From the NCBI RefSeq assembly GCF_030646845.1, contig NZ_JAUSLE010000007.1, positions 1-64,000 on the forward strand: a stretch of DNA of 64,000 nucleotides, written 5' to 3'. Position 1 is the first letter of the stretch, and each line of letters starts with the position of its first letter. The position numbers and the translations under genes are program-made. Below the pieces are notes generated by a model. That model did not search any database. It was not told where the DNA came from and saw nothing but the letters and a program-made list of their open reading frames with translations. Below, one piece after another: positions 1 through 10,432 of this stretch. Source of the DNA: Rhodoferax sp. (GTDB taxonomy: Bacteria; Pseudomonadota; Gammaproteobacteria; Burkholderiales; Burkholderiaceae_C).

Positions 1-127
1 TCTCTTGCCGGGCATGCCGTTTACCTTCGATATCTGTTCGAAGGTCCAACGGTAGCCCCGCCTCCCGGACCCGCCCGGTGTAGGCCTCTAACCGGCCAAC
101 ATAGTTGTCGTCAACCGGCCAAGGTAA
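1..127. other. No gene recognised at window edge
   Basis: I see no supportable coding region here. The stretch ends in the 23-bp tandem repeat listed next. It may be part of the degraded element that left the integrase fragment. Confidence 0.4.
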
Positions 128-135
128 TTGTCGTC
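90..135. repeat. Two-copy 23-bp tandem repeat
   Basis: Units at 90-112 and 113-135 match at 20 of 23 positions. Both begin AACCGGCCAA and end TTGTCGTC. The second unit runs into the truncated integrase frame. It may be a recombinase-binding or junction scar; function unknown. Confidence 0.7.
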
Positions 136-538
136 AACCAAGTGGTCGGAGCTCGGCCGCGACGGCATCCTTTTCGAACCCAGCAAGGTCTCAGGCTCTA
201 CCGGTGCGAAAGTGCTGATTGAATGGACGCCGAAGTTGCGTAACGTGGTCGAAAGGCTCAAAGTGCTTAAGAGAAGAGACATAGCCCGCTGGATGTTCAC
301 AACCCTAGGCGCTCAGCAGTTCACGTATTCGGGCGCATCAACGGCCTGGAAAAGAGCGGTTAAAAGGTCCGGCGTCGCTGGAGTTCACTTTCACGATATC
401 AGGGCAAAGGCGCTGACGGATGTAGATGAAACTCGGGGAATAGGACAAGCTCAGCGTATGGGCGGACACTCAACGCAGACTCAAACGAGCGACTATGTAC
501 GTCACAAAACAGCCAGAAAGACCGGGGCAACCCGGTGA
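128..538 (+). pseudogene. Truncated tyrosine-recombinase integrase (C-terminal half)
   Basis: This 136-residue frame resembles only the C-terminal catalytic part of phage or island integrases. It contains HFHDIRAKALTD (the H-x-x-R box), then GGHSTQTQTSDY, whose final Tyr sits where the nucleophile belongs. The N-terminal core-binding domain and the first catalytic Arg region are missing. The only in-frame start is a TTG inside a tandem repeat, so it is probably not expressed as a working integrase. It lies 66 bp from the 3' end of tRNA-Pro, a usual integration target, so it is probably what is left of an element once integrated there. The family call is secure from the motifs; inactivity is inferred from the truncation. 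Confidence 0.75.
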
Positions 539-568
539 TTTCTTAGACACTTGTGAATTTCTTAGACA
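538..568. repeat. 12-bp direct repeat after integrase fragment
   Basis: ATTTCTTAGACA occurs exactly at 538-549 and 557-568, a 19-bp period, with extended similarity on both sides (TTG follows one base later in each). Paired repeats like this are typical of transposase or recombinase binding sites at element ends. Family not identified. Confidence 0.55.
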
Positions 569-604
569 GTTGCTATTAAAAATATAGCAAAGAAACGTTA
601 TATA

Positions 605-681
<77 letters not shown>

Positions 682-812
682 ACATGCTGGTATTGTAACG
701 GGTCACAGCACTGATTCCCCCGAAAAACGGTCATTTCGCTTTGAATAAACAAAGGGAAATCGAGAAAAGGAACCACGTGCTGCGCGACCACCCCATCGGA
801 TACAGTTCGCCC

Positions 813-1577
813 ATGCCGTCTCAACCTCCACCCCTTCGCTGGCTTGATCCGGGTCAGGACTTCCCTCCCACCAGTGAGGCTTGGGGCGAACACTCTCCTG
901 CGCCGGGCCTGCTGGCCGCAGGCGGTGTGCTGGATGTCGACACGTTAATCCGTGCATACAGCCATGGGATTTTCCCCTGGTTCAGCGACGGGCAGCCTAC
1001 GCTTTGGTGGAGCCCTGATCCCAGAATGGTCCTGGACGTTTCCGAATTTCGGCTGCACGCTTCATTCAAAAAAACTCTCGAGAAATTCCGCAGAACGGCG
1101 AACTGCGAAATTCGAATGGACTCGGCGTTTGAACAGGTCATTCAAGCCTGCTCAACCAGTCACCGCGAGGGCCAGGCGGGCACATGGATCGTGCCTGACA
1201 TGATCGCAGCCTATGGCGAGCTGCATCGGGCCGGCTATGCCCACAGCGTGGAAACATGGGTCAACGGCGAGTTGGTCGGGGGGCTGTACTGCGTTGCGCT
1301 CGGGAAAGCGGTGTTTGGTGAATCCATGTTCAGTCGCTCGACTGACGCCTCCAAGATTGCGCTTGCCGCGCTGGTTAGTTTTTGCCGCCACCATGGCGTC
1401 CGGCAGATTGACTGCCAACAGAACACCCGTCATCTGGCTTCCCTCGGCGCACGGGAAATCCCCCGAGATCTGTTCGTCCAACGAGTTGCGGCCGGCATCA
1501 CTCAGAGGAGCCTTGTCTGGCACTTTGACCCCCTATACTGGCGAGACCTACTGCCTTCCAAGTCAACGCAAACGTGA
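813..1577 (+). CDS. aat: Leucyl/phenylalanyl-tRNA--protein transferase
   Basis: The enzyme moves Leu or Phe from aminoacyl-tRNA to N-terminal Arg or Lys of proteins, marking them for ClpS/ClpAP degradation by the N-end rule. The product (254 residues) has the family core: [19 protein letters not shown] near the N terminus, [20 protein letters not shown], then [19 protein letters not shown] and [16 protein letters not shown] chose the ATG at 813, just before [13 protein letters not shown]; an upstream ATA-rich start at 741 would add an unconserved tail. Its stop overlaps the GTG start of bpt (GTGA), so the two N-end-rule transferases are translationally coupled. Confidence 0.95.
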   Translation: MPSQPPPLRWLDPGQDFPPTSEAWGEHSPAPGLLAAGGVLDVDTLIRAYSHGIFPWFSDGQPTLWWSPDPRMVLDVSEFRLHASFKKTLEKFRRTANCEIRMDSAFEQVIQACSTSHREGQAGTWIVPDMIAAYGELHRAGYAHSVETWVNGELVGGLYCVALGKAVFGESMFSRSTDASKIALAALVSFCRHHGVRQIDCQQNTRHLASLGAREIPRDLFVQRVAAGITQRSLVWHFDPLYWRDLLPSKSTQT

Positions 1578-2317
1578 CGCATCTCAAGGACCTCCCGCTA
1601 CAAGCGCTGCAGTTCTATGCAACAGCGCCTTACCCGTGCAGCTACCTTCCGAACAGGCAGGCCAGGTCTCAAGTGGCAACCCCCAGCCATCTGATCAACA
1701 ACGCCACCTACTCCGAACTGGTTAGCAAAGGCTTTCGGCGCAGTGGCATGTTCACCTACCGCCCCTATTGCGACGGATGCCGCGCGTGTACCCCGCTACG
1801 GGTTCTTGCAAATGAATTCCAGCCAGACAGGAGCCAGCGACGCGCGTGGGCACGTCATTCTGATCTGCAGGCCAGAGTGCTGAAACTGTGTTTTGTACAG
1901 GAACATTACAGCCTGTATCTGCGCTATCAAAACGGGCGGCACGCTGGTGGCGGCATGGACCAGGACAGCATCGACCAGTACACGCAATTTCTATTGCAAA
2001 GTCGGGTGAACTCGCGGCTGGTTGAATTCCGCGAAACACTCGCCGATGGTTCGCCGGGTCTATTGAAAATGGTCTCGATCGTTGACGTGCTCGACGATGG
2101 CATTTCGGCCGTTTACACCTTCTATGAGCCTCAGGCCAATAGCAGTTTCGGCACATACAGCATCCTTTGGCAGATTGCCCAAGCCAAGACACTAAAGCTA
2201 CCTTATGTCTACTTGGGCTACTGGATCAACGAAAGCCAAAAGATGAATTACAAGGCAAGATTTGCTCCCCTGGAGTTTCTCCTGGCAGGCACCTGGGCTC
2301 CCGGCAACCCACGCTGA
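1574..2317 (+). CDS. bpt: Aspartate/glutamate leucyltransferase (Bpt)
   Basis: It transfers leucine from Leu-tRNA to N-terminal Asp or Glu, feeding substrates to the same ClpS pathway as Aat. Visible family marks are the cysteine box [18 protein letters not shown] near residue 60 and the C-terminal [24 protein letters not shown] segment of the ATE1-like acyltransferase fold. The length of 247 residues is normal. Translation starts at a GTG overlapping the aat stop; the N terminus [20 protein letters not shown] fits the family, which supports this start. The aat-bpt pair is a common proteobacterial arrangement. Confidence 0.94.
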   Translation: MTHLKDLPLQALQFYATAPYPCSYLPNRQARSQVATPSHLINNATYSELVSKGFRRSGMFTYRPYCDGCRACTPLRVLANEFQPDRSQRRAWARHSDLQARVLKLCFVQEHYSLYLRYQNGRHAGGGMDQDSIDQYTQFLLQSRVNSRLVEFRETLADGSPGLLKMVSIVDVLDDGISAVYTFYEPQANSSFGTYSILWQIAQAKTLKLPYVYLGYWINESQKMNYKARFAPLEFLLAGTWAPGNPR

Positions 2318-2382
2318 CTCCTTCACAACGCAACCGGTCATTTCACAAAGTAAAATGAATACTGCGCTAATCAGGAGTACTC

Positions 2383-3171
2383 ATGCGAAAAACAGATCCC
2401 GGCATTGCGACTACCCCAACCGTTCAAGTCATTGAGCGCATGTTTGCCCTCATGGACGTCTTGGCCTCCAGGGAAGAGGCGATTTCACTGAAAGAAATCA
2501 GCGAAAAGACCGGTCTGCACCCGTCCACTACACATCGCTTGCTGAATGATTTGGCGACCGGCCGCTTTGTTGACCGCCCCCAACCTGGCAATTACCGGCT
2601 GGGCATGCGCCTGCTTGAATTGGGAAATCTGGTCAAGAGCCGTCTCAATGTCCGCGATGCGGCACTGGTGCCGATGCGGGAATTGCACAAATTGATACAG
2701 CAACCCGTGAATTTGAGCATGCGCCAGGGCGACGAGATTGTTTATATCGAGCGTGCCTACAGCGAGCGGTCCGGGATGCAGGTGGTTCGCGCGATCGGCG
2801 GGCGTGCCCCACTGCACCTGACCTCGGTGGGAAAACTGTTCCTGGCGGCCGACGATCCACAACGAGTCCGCGCATACGCCGCACGTACTGGCTTGAGCGG
2901 TCACACCAAGAATAGCCTCACCCAGTTGCCGGCATTGGAACGAGAACTTTCGAAAGTGCGCCAGTACGGCAATGCACACGACAATGAAGAGCTTGAACTT
3001 GGTGTGCGCTGCATGGCCGCGGGAATCTACGACGACCAAGGCACATTGGTAGCTGGCTTGTCCATCTCCGCTCCAGCCGGTCGACTTGAAGAAGAATGGC
3101 TGCCTAAACTGCAGGCCACCGCCCGGGAAATATCAACGACTTTGGGCTACAAGCCTGAATTGGCGCGCTGA
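2383..3171 (+). CDS. IclR-family transcriptional regulator
   Basis: A 262-residue regulator. Residues 10-75 form the winged helix-turn-helix (ISLKEISEKTGLHPSTTHRL), and residues 85-255 the IclR effector-binding domain (GRAPLHLTSVGKLFLA and a late GLSISAPAGR segment). It is preceded by AGGAG seven bases before the ATG. Family members usually control aromatic or organic acid catabolism, but no catabolic genes are adjacent, so the target is unknown. It ends 14 bp from the convergent endopeptidase gene. Confidence 0.9.
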   Translation: MRKTDPGIATTPTVQVIERMFALMDVLASREEAISLKEISEKTGLHPSTTHRLLNDLATGRFVDRPQPGNYRLGMRLLELGNLVKSRLNVRDAALVPMRELHKLIQQPVNLSMRQGDEIVYIERAYSERSGMQVVRAIGGRAPLHLTSVGKLFLAADDPQRVRAYAARTGLSGHTKNSLTQLPALERELSKVRQYGNAHDNEELELGVRCMAAGIYDDQGTLVAGLSISAPAGRLEEEWLPKLQATAREISTTLGYKPELAR

Positions 3172-3185
3172 CAACGAATCGGCGA

Positions 3186-4274
3186 CTAACGGACCGTCGC
3201 CAAGACGCCACCTGTGGCAGCACCAGCCAGAGGAACCAAGCTCGATTTTGCGGACGGAATCGACTCCACCCAACGCCGAACGCGTTCAGCATCACCCAGA
3301 CGACTGAGTTTGCCTGCCGAATCGAGAAACACCATGATGAGCTTGCGACCGGCAACTTTGGTTTGCATGACCAGACACTGACCCGCCTCGGAAATATAGC
3401 CAGTCTTTTGCAAACCGATGTCCCAAGACGGATTCTTCACCAGGCGATTGGTGTTGTTGTATTGAAGCGTCTGGCTACCGACCGCTACCTGGTGGGCGGG
3501 TGACGTAGATAGCTCACGCAAAGTTGGATCGCCATACGCAATATTGACCAGTTTGGCCAGATCACGGGCGCTGGACTGATTCTTGCTGGAAAGTCCGGTG
3601 GGCTCTGCATAATTGGTATCGTTCATGCCGATCGCCTGGGCCTTGGCATTCATCAAGCCAACAAAGACTGGCAAACCACCCGGGAAAGTGCGCCCAAGCG
3701 CATGCGCAGCGCGATTTTCACTCGACATCAAAGCCAAATGCAGCAGCTCGCCGCGGGTCAACTCAGTGCCCACTTTCAGGCGCGATGAACTGCCTTTTTC
3801 GGTGTCCACATCAGCTTGGGAAATTGTGATCACATCGTTCATGGGCAAGCGCGCTTCACTGACAACTAAACCCGTCATGAGTTTGGTGAGAGAGGCAATC
3901 GGCAAGACGGCTTGATCATTTTTGCTGAACAGCACCTCACTGGTATCCTGATCGATCACCAATGCCACGCTAGACTTCAAGTCCAGTGCGTCTTGCGCGC
4001 CATGCAGACCCGCAATTTGCCCGAACGACGGGCGCATCGGCACGGCCTCAGCACGAACCACAGACTTGCGCCTCACAGTTCCAAATGTCCTGGAGACTTT
4101 CCGTTTTGCAACGACCATGTTCTTGGATACCTTCGATACCTTGACAACCTGGCGCTTCCCTTGCGCGGCATTGGCCTGCGGCAGCGAGACTGCAACAACA
4201 AAAAACGTCAGGCCCAAGAAAAATAGTATTCGATGCAAAACATTTCCAAACGTGATGTGATGAGAACAGAACAT
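3186..4274 (-). CDS. pbpG: D-alanyl-D-alanine endopeptidase (PBP7 type)
   Basis: A periplasmic peptidase S11 enzyme that cuts D-Ala-mDAP cross-links in peptidoglycan. A signal peptide ends at about residue 36 (LPQANA), followed by a basic Lys/Val/Ser-rich linker to about residue 75. The catalytic motifs are intact: S128-L-T-K131, S185-E-N and K290-T-G. GGAG lies eight bases before the ATG. The 362-residue length is longer than E. coli PBP7 because of the linker. It is monocistronic and convergent with the IclR gene. Confidence 0.9.
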   Translation of the reverse strand: MFCSHHITFGNVLHRILFFLGLTFFVVAVSLPQANAAQGKRQVVKVSKVSKNMVVAKRKVSRTFGTVRRKSVVRAEAVPMRPSFGQIAGLHGAQDALDLKSSVALVIDQDTSEVLFSKNDQAVLPIASLTKLMTGLVVSEARLPMNDVITISQADVDTEKGSSSRLKVGTELTRGELLHLALMSSENRAAHALGRTFPGGLPVFVGLMNAKAQAIGMNDTNYAEPTGLSSKNQSSARDLAKLVNIAYGDPTLRELSTSPAHQVAVGSQTLQYNNTNRLVKNPSWDIGLQKTGYISEAGQCLVMQTKVAGRKLIMVFLDSAGKLSRLGDAERVRRWVESIPSAKSSLVPLAGAATGGVLATVR

Positions 4275-4316
4275 GTATTCATCTCCGGAATTATTCTTTA
4301 ATATTGCAGTTTATAC

Positions 4317-4353
4317 AAAAAAGTCGCGCAATATCAAATACTTGCGCGACTTT
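4317..4353 (-). terminator. Intrinsic terminator after leuA
   Basis: A perfect 12-bp stem (4320-4331 with 4342-4353, core GTCGCGCAA) and a 10-nt loop are followed on the minus strand by a run of six T. It lies 30 bp beyond the leuA stop and before the pbpG start. Confidence 0.85.
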
Positions 4354-4384
4354 CTTAAACAAGAACCTAAAACGGGCGTTTATC

Positions 4385-5923
4385 TTAGCCTTGGGCGGCC
4401 ACCCGATCAGCCTTGCTGTGCAGTTTGTTGAGGGCGCTCAGGTAGGCTTTGGCGGACGCCACAACGATATCCGGGTCCGCCCCGATACCATTCACCACCC
4501 GCCCGCTGTTTTGCAGACGCACCGTGACCTCACCCTGGCTTTCTGTCGAACCACTGATGGCGTTTACAGAATAGAGCACCATCTCCGCACCGCTCTTGAC
4601 ATGTGCCTCGATGGCTTTTAGCGATGCGTCAACCGGGCCATTTCCATCCGAAGAGCTTTTAACCTCTTTTCCATCCGCGGTAAAAACAATGCAGGCCTGA
4701 GGACGCTCGCCAGTTTCACTGTGTTGCGAGAGAGAGACAAATCCATACTGCTCCTTGTCGTGTGTCACGCTTTCATCACTTACCAGCGCCAGGATGTCTT
4801 CGTCAAATATTTCGCTCTTCCGATCAGCCAGTTCCTTGAATTTGGCGAAGGCATTGTTGACGTCTGCCTCGCTCTCCAACTGCACACCCAACTCCTGCAG
4901 GCGCTGCTTGAACGCGTTGCGCCCACTGAGTTTTCCAAGCACAATTTTGTTTGCTGTCCAGCCGACATCCTCCGCCCGCATGATTTCATAGGTATCGCGC
5001 GCCTTGAGAACTCCATCCTGATGAATGCCAGAGGCGTGGGCGAATGCATTTGCACCGACCACCGCCTTGTTGGGTTGAACCACAAAACCCGTGGTCTGGC
5101 TGACCATGCGACTTGCAGCCAGAATATGCTTGGTATCAATACCCAAATCGAGTCCAAAATAGTCCCGACGGGTCTTGACTGCCATAACAACCTCCTCCAG
5201 GCTGCAATTGCCGGCGCGTTCACCCAGACCATTGATCGTGCACTCCACCTGACGAGCGCCGCCGATCTTCACACCCGCCAGCGAATTCGCGACAGCCATG
5301 CCCAAGTCATTGTGGCAATGAACTGACCAGATGGCCTTGTCCGAATTTGGAATGCGCTCACGCAGGTTCTTGATGAAATTGCCGTAGAGTTCCGGCACGG
5401 CGTAACCCACCGTATCAGGCACGTTGATCGTCGTGGCCCCCTCGCTGATTACGGCCTCTATCACGCGGCACAAAAAATCAACATCACTTCGGTAGCCGTC
5501 TTCCGGACTGAACTCAACATCGTTGACAAGATTGCGCGCGAAACGCACTGCAAGCTTGGCCTGCTCGAACACCTGGTCAGGCGTCATCCGCAACTTCTTC
5601 TCCATATGTAACGCCGATGTTGCAATGAAGGTGTGGATACGGGCGCTATTGGCTCCTTGGAGTGCTTCCGCCGCGCGTGAGATGTCCCGGTCATTGGCGC
5701 GGGACAGTGAGCAAATGGTCGAATCTTTGATGGCATTCGCAATGCACTGCACTGCCTCGAAGTCACCATTTGAACTCGCTGCAAAACCAGCTTCAATGAC
5801 ATCAACTTTCAGACGCTCCAACTGACGCGCGATACGCAGCTTTTCATCCTTGTTCATGGATGCACCGGGCGACTGCTCGCCGTCACGCAATGTGGTATCA
5901 AAGATTATCAATTTATCAGCCAT
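4385..5923 (-). CDS. leuA: 2-isopropylmalate synthase
   Basis: It catalyses the first committed step of leucine synthesis, condensing acetyl-CoA with 2-oxoisovalerate. The N-terminal TIM barrel starts with [18 protein letters not shown], which carries the RDGEQ metal and substrate motif. The barrel also has [18 protein letters not shown] (the HxH metal ligands) and [11 protein letters not shown]-terminal LeuA dimer domain follows, the site of leucine feedback. The 512-residue length is standard. AGGAG precedes the ATG. Upstream lie a leucine-rich leader peptide and a terminator, so transcription is very probably attenuated by charged Leu-tRNA. Confidence 0.96.
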   Translation of the reverse strand: MADKLIIFDTTLRDGEQSPGASMNKDEKLRIARQLERLKVDVIEAGFAASSNGDFEAVQCIANAIKDSTICSLSRANDRDISRAAEALQGANSARIHTFIATSALHMEKKLRMTPDQVFEQAKLAVRFARNLVNDVEFSPEDGYRSDVDFLCRVIEAVISEGATTINVPDTVGYAVPELYGNFIKNLRERIPNSDKAIWSVHCHNDLGMAVANSLAGVKIGGARQVECTINGLGERAGNCSLEEVVMAVKTRRDYFGLDLGIDTKHILAASRMVSQTTGFVVQPNKAVVGANAFAHASGIHQDGVLKARDTYEIMRAEDVGWTANKIVLGKLSGRNAFKQRLQELGVQLESEADVNNAFAKFKELADRKSEIFDEDILALVSDESVTHDKEQYGFVSLSQHSETGERPQACIVFTADGKEVKSSSDGNGPVDASLKAIEAHVKSGAEMVLYSVNAISGSTESQGEVTVRLQNSGRVVNGIGADPDIVVASAKAYLSALNKLHSKADRVAAQG

Positions 5924-5977
5924 CTGGTTTCTCCTGTGTTCCTCAAAATCCGCAATCTAAAGTCGGTGCATAAAACA

Positions 5978-6008
5978 AAAAGCCCGTTGCGGATGCATAC
6001 GGGCTTTT
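5978..6008 (-). terminator. leuA leader attenuator terminator
   Basis: On the minus strand a 10-bp perfect stem (5999-6008 with 5978-5987, core AAAAGCCCGT) with an 11-nt loop is followed by T-rich sequence. It lies between the leader peptide stop (6029) and the leuA ATG (5923), the position of a transcription attenuator. A mirrored A-run gives it weak bidirectional character. Confidence 0.8.
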
Positions 6009-6028
6009 GGTTTTGGTGAGCGCGTGCG

Positions 6029-6082
6029 CTACCGTCTCCGCCCGTTCGGCGATAGCAGTAGTGCTAGCAACATTTTTTTCAT
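6029..6082 (-). CDS. leuL: leu operon leader peptide (17 residues)
   Basis: A short minus-strand ORF reading MKKMLLALLLSPNGRRR then TAG. Five of the six codons at positions 5-10 are Leu (TTG, CTA, Ala GCA, CTA, CTG, CTA). Three are CTA, a rare codon in high-GC genomes, as in the enteric leuL where rare Leu codons sense Leu-tRNA supply. It ends 20 nt before the attenuator hairpin and about 100 nt before leuA. Codon choice, position and terminator together give the call. No family search was made. Confidence 0.75.
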   Translation of the reverse strand: MKKMLLALLLSPNGRRR

Positions 6083-6094
6083 AGTGTCAATGTA

Positions 6095-6110
6095 TCACAA
6101 CTTGTTGTGA
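6095..6110. promoter_or_regulatory. Inverted repeat upstream of leuL
   Basis: TCACAAC, two bases, GTTGTGA: a 7-bp inverted repeat 13 nt upstream of the leuL ATG, within the only 59 bp available for a promoter after pssA. A regulator operator is possible; no protein can be named. Confidence 0.4.
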
Positions 6111-6141
6111 AGTGTAAGGAGGCCCGCCGCATGCCGGATCG

Positions 6142-6957
6142 TTACTCATGAAGCCCTCTTTCATCGGGCTCCTGCGTTGACGTGCTGATAACACTGGTCT
6201 GCATACCTTTGGCTTTGCGCCAGACATAAATTGCGTACCCACTGAACCCATAGGCAACAAAGATAGAGAACAGGACAATGGGCGGATCAATGTTGATGAC
6301 GGCGATAACCAGTGCAATCAGCACAATCACGGCAAAGGGCACGCTCTTCTTCATGTGGACACCTTTGAAGCTGTAAAACGGGACGTTAGTCACCATGGTC
6401 AATCCCGAATACAAGGCCAGTGCAAACATCGGCCATGCCACCGTCGGGCCCTTCACACCAAGATCAGTCATCAACCAGATGAACCCGGCAACCAGTGCAG
6501 CTGCAGCCGGGGACGGCAGACCCTGAAAAAAGCGTTTGTCCACGACCGCAGTATTCACGTTGAATCTTGCAAGACGCAAGGCAGCACATGCGCAATAGAC
6601 AAAGGCGGCAATCCAGCCCCAGCGACCCAAACCCTGAAGCGCCCATACATAGGCAATGATCGCGGGCGCGGCGCCAAAGGACACCATGTCCGACAGTGAA
6701 TCCATCTGCTCACCAAACGCGCTTTGCGTGTTGGTCATGCGCGCCACTCGCCCATCAAGGCTATCAAGCACCATGGCACAAAAGACACCTATGGCAGCCA
6801 GATCAAATCGCCCATTGATCGCCATGACAATGGCATAAAAACCACCGAAAAGTGCAGCCAGCGTGAACAGGTTGGGCAAAATATAGATGCCCTTTCGACG
6901 CTTTTTCACCATTACGGCGACGTCCTCGACAAGCTCTGTTTCGTTCCCGTCATGCAT
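6142..6957 (-). CDS. pssA: CDP-diacylglycerol--serine O-phosphatidyltransferase
   Basis: It makes phosphatidylserine, the precursor of phosphatidylethanolamine, at the inner membrane. The CDP-alcohol phosphotransferase signature is complete: DSLDGRVARMTNTQSAFGEQ followed by MDSLSD, giving the D..DG..AR...G..D...D pattern. About seven hydrophobic segments follow a basic N terminus (VKKRRKGIYILPNLFT). The length is 271 residues. AGGAG precedes the ATG. It sits between ilvC and leuA, an order seen in other Burkholderiales; a psd gene, often beside it, is absent here. Confidence 0.94.
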   Translation of the reverse strand: MHDGNETELVEDVAVMVKKRRKGIYILPNLFTLAALFGGFYAIVMAINGRFDLAAIGVFCAMVLDSLDGRVARMTNTQSAFGEQMDSLSDMVSFGAAPAIIAYVWALQGLGRWGWIAAFVYCACAALRLARFNVNTAVVDKRFFQGLPSPAAAALVAGFIWLMTDLGVKGPTVAWPMFALALYSGLTMVTNVPFYSFKGVHMKKSVPFAVIVLIALVIAVINIDPPIVLFSIFVAYGFSGYAIYVWRKAKGMQTSVISTSTQEPDERGLHE

Positions 6958-6981
6958 GGTATTGGTCTCCTGCTTTGCATA

Positions 6982-7013
6982 GTAACAAAGGCCACCGAAG
7001 TGGCCTTTGTTAC
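6982..7013 (-). terminator. Hairpin with UUCG loop between ilvC and pssA
   Basis: A perfect 14-bp stem, GTAACAAAGGCCAC with its complement, closes a TTCG tetraloop on the minus strand (C-UUCG-G). There is no T-run after it, so it may be an RNA-stability or processing hairpin, or a weak terminator, rather than a full stop between ilvC and pssA. Confidence 0.6.
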
Positions 7014-7030
7014 GAGGGTCGTATCACAGT

Positions 7031-8068
<1,038 letters not shown>

Positions 8069-8560
8069 TTAAACTCTCAAAATACGTTCGCCGCGACCAA
8101 TGCCGCTAGAGCCGGTGCGGACAGTCTCCAGAATTGCGCCACGTTCAATGGCCTCCAGAAACGCGTCGTTTTTTGACTGATCTCCAGTCAACTCAATCGT
8201 GTAGCTTTTCTCGGTGACGTCGATGATGCGGCCCCGGAAGATGTCAGCCATGCGCTTCATTTCTTCGCGTTCCTTGCCCACCGCGCGCACTTTGACCATC
8301 ATGAGTTCACGCTCGATGTACGCCCCCTCCGTCAGATCCACCACCTTGACCACTTCGATCAGGCGGTTCAGGTGCTTCGTAATCTGCTCGATGACATCGT
8401 CGGACCCCGTCGTCTGAATTGTCATGCGTGACAGACTTGGATCCTCTGTGGGTGCCACGGTAAGAGACTCGATGTTATAACCTCGCGCCGAAAAAAGACC
8501 TACGACGCGCGAAAGAGCGCCGGGCTCGTTTTCCAGCAATACTGCAATGATATGTTTCAT
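8069..8560 (-). CDS. ilvH: Acetolactate synthase small (regulatory) subunit
   Basis: It binds valine and sets feedback inhibition of the large subunit. An N-terminal ACT domain (HIIAVLLENEPGALSRVVGLF) is followed by the ALS small-subunit C-terminal domain (TVRTGSSGIGRGERILRV end). The length of 163 residues is standard. It lies 84 bp after ilvB and 21 bp before ilvC, so it is co-transcribed. Confidence 0.96.
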   Translation of the reverse strand: MKHIIAVLLENEPGALSRVVGLFSARGYNIESLTVAPTEDPSLSRMTIQTTGSDDVIEQITKHLNRLIEVVKVVDLTEGAYIERELMMVKVRAVGKEREEMKRMADIFRGRIIDVTEKSYTIELTGDQSKNDAFLEAIERGAILETVRTGSSGIGRGERILRV

Positions 8561-8644
8561 GGTGAGATTCCTCTTTTCGCTGCCCTCCCCCTGCGGTGGT
8601 AACCGCAGGGCTTGGCAGGCAATAGATTCGTCAGAATAAGTGGG

Positions 8645-10432
8645 TTAAAGATCTTCCGAACCGAGCAACATTTCGGTGATGCCCATGCCAGCCTTCACCA
8701 TGGGAAACACGTTCTCCGTGGGATCGGTACGGAAATCCATGAACACGGTTCGATCCTTGAGCTTGCGCGCCTCGCGCAAAGCGGGCTCCACGTCTTGCGG
8801 CTTTTCAATCAGCATACCGACATGCCCATAGGCTTCGGCCAACTTCACGAAATTTGGCAATGCGTCCATATAGCTGTGGCTGTAGCGCCCCTCGTAATCG
8901 ATCTCTTGCCATTGGCGCACCATGCCAAGGTACCGATTATTGAGCGCCACTATTTTGATTGGGGTGTTGTACTGCAGACAGGTCGAGAGCTCCTGGATGC
9001 ACATTTGCACCGAGCCTTCTCCCGTAACGCAAAAAACTTCAGCTTCAGGCTTGGCCAACTTGATGCCCATGGCGTAGGGTATGCCCACGCCCATGGTTCC
9101 CAGACCACCCGAATTGATCCATCGGCGCGGCTCGTCAAACCGGTAGTACTGTGCTGCCCACATCTGGTGTTGGCCGACGTCTGAGGTGATGTAGGTTTCG
9201 ACGTCCTTCGTCATGTTCCACAAGGTTTCAACCACATATTGCGGCTTGATCACGTCACCTTTGCCATGATCATATTTCAGACAATCGCGCTTGCGCCAAC
9301 CCTCAATGGTGTCCCACCAAGCACCCAGCGCGTTGGCATCAGGCTTGGCAGCACCTTCCTTGATCATCGCAATCATCTCGGACAACACATCCTTGACGTC
9401 CCCCACAATCGGGATATCCACTCTCACTCGCTTGGAGATGCTGGACGGATCGATGTCAATATGAATGATTTTTCGTTCATTTTGGGCAAAGTGCTTGGGA
9501 TTGCCAATCACCCGATCATCAAAGCGCGCGCCAACTGCCAGTAGTACGTCGCAATGTTGCATCGCGTTGTTGGCTTCTACTGTTCCGTGCATGCCCAGCA
9601 TGCCCAGGAACTTCCGGTCACTTGCCGGATACGCGCCCAAACCCATCAAGGTGTTGGTACAGGGATAGCCGAGCATGTCGACCAGGGTGCGCAACTCTGC
9701 CGAGGCGTTGCTCAACAAGACCCCGCCACCTGTGTAGATGTAAGGGCGCTTGGCGGCCAGCAACAACTGCAGCGCCTTGCGGATCTGGCCTCCGTGGCCT
9801 TTACGAACGGGGTTGTAGGATCGCATCTCCACGGTCTCAGGGTAGCCTGAATAGGCGACCTTTTTGAACGACACGTCTTTTGGAATGTCCACCACAACAG
9901 GACCAGGCCGCCCGGTACGGGCGATGTGAAAGGCCTTCTTCATGGTTTCGGCCAAGTCACGCGCGTCCTTGACCAGGAAATTGTGCTTCACAATGGGGCG
10001 GGTGATGCCAACAGTGTCACATTCCTGGAACGCATCAAGACCAATGGCGTGCGTAGGCACCTGGCCGGTCACGATCACCATGGGAATGCTGTCCATGTAG
10101 GCCGTGGCAATGCCGGTAATCGCGTTGGTAACCCCCGGGCCGGAAGTGACCATCGCCACGCCTACTTCGCCAGTGGCACGTGCATAGCCATCGGCGGCGT
10201 GAACCGCAGCCTGCTCGTGCCGCACCAAAATGTGCTGGATGGTGTCCTGCTTGTAAAAAGCGTCGTAGATGTGAAGCACCGCACCGCCGGGATAACCCCA
10301 GATGTACTTGACGCCTTCAGCCTGCAAGGCTTTGACGAGAATCTCGGCCCCACGAAGCTCATTCGACGTGGTAGCGGGAGTTTGGGCGACAGTCGCTGTT
10401 GCCGAAGCAATTTCAGCTTTTGATATTTCCAT
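8645..10432 (-). CDS. ilvB: Acetolactate synthase large (catalytic) subunit
   Basis: A ThDP- and FAD-dependent enzyme that joins two pyruvates, or pyruvate and 2-oxobutyrate. It has the three ThDP-enzyme domains. The N-terminal part carries GYPGGAVLHIYDAF and LVRHEQAAVHAADGYARATG, with the catalytic Glu in RHEQ. The C-terminal domain has GLGTMGVGIPYAMG and the GEGSVQMCIQELSTCLQYN ThDP-binding GDG-N variant. I start at the ATG at 10432 (MEISKAEIAS), 595 residues; the frame is open for 40 more codons without family-like sequence. AAAGG lies 8 bases upstream. Confidence 0.96.
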   Translation of the reverse strand: MEISKAEIASATATVAQTPATTSNELRGAEILVKALQAEGVKYIWGYPGGAVLHIYDAFYKQDTIQHILVRHEQAAVHAADGYARATGEVGVAMVTSGPGVTNAITGIATAYMDSIPMVIVTGQVPTHAIGLDAFQECDTVGITRPIVKHNFLVKDARDLAETMKKAFHIARTGRPGPVVVDIPKDVSFKKVAYSGYPETVEMRSYNPVRKGHGGQIRKALQLLLAAKRPYIYTGGGVLLSNASAELRTLVDMLGYPCTNTLMGLGAYPASDRKFLGMLGMHGTVEANNAMQHCDVLLAVGARFDDRVIGNPKHFAQNERKIIHIDIDPSSISKRVRVDIPIVGDVKDVLSEMIAMIKEGAAKPDANALGAWWDTIEGWRKRDCLKYDHGKGDVIKPQYVVETLWNMTKDVETYITSDVGQHQMWAAQYYRFDEPRRWINSGGLGTMGVGIPYAMGIKLAKPEAEVFCVTGEGSVQMCIQELSTCLQYNTPIKIVALNNRYLGMVRQWQEIDYEGRYSHSYMDALPNFVKLAEAYGHVGMLIEKPQDVEPALREARKLKDRTVFMDFRTDPTENVFPMVKAGMGITEMLLGSEDL

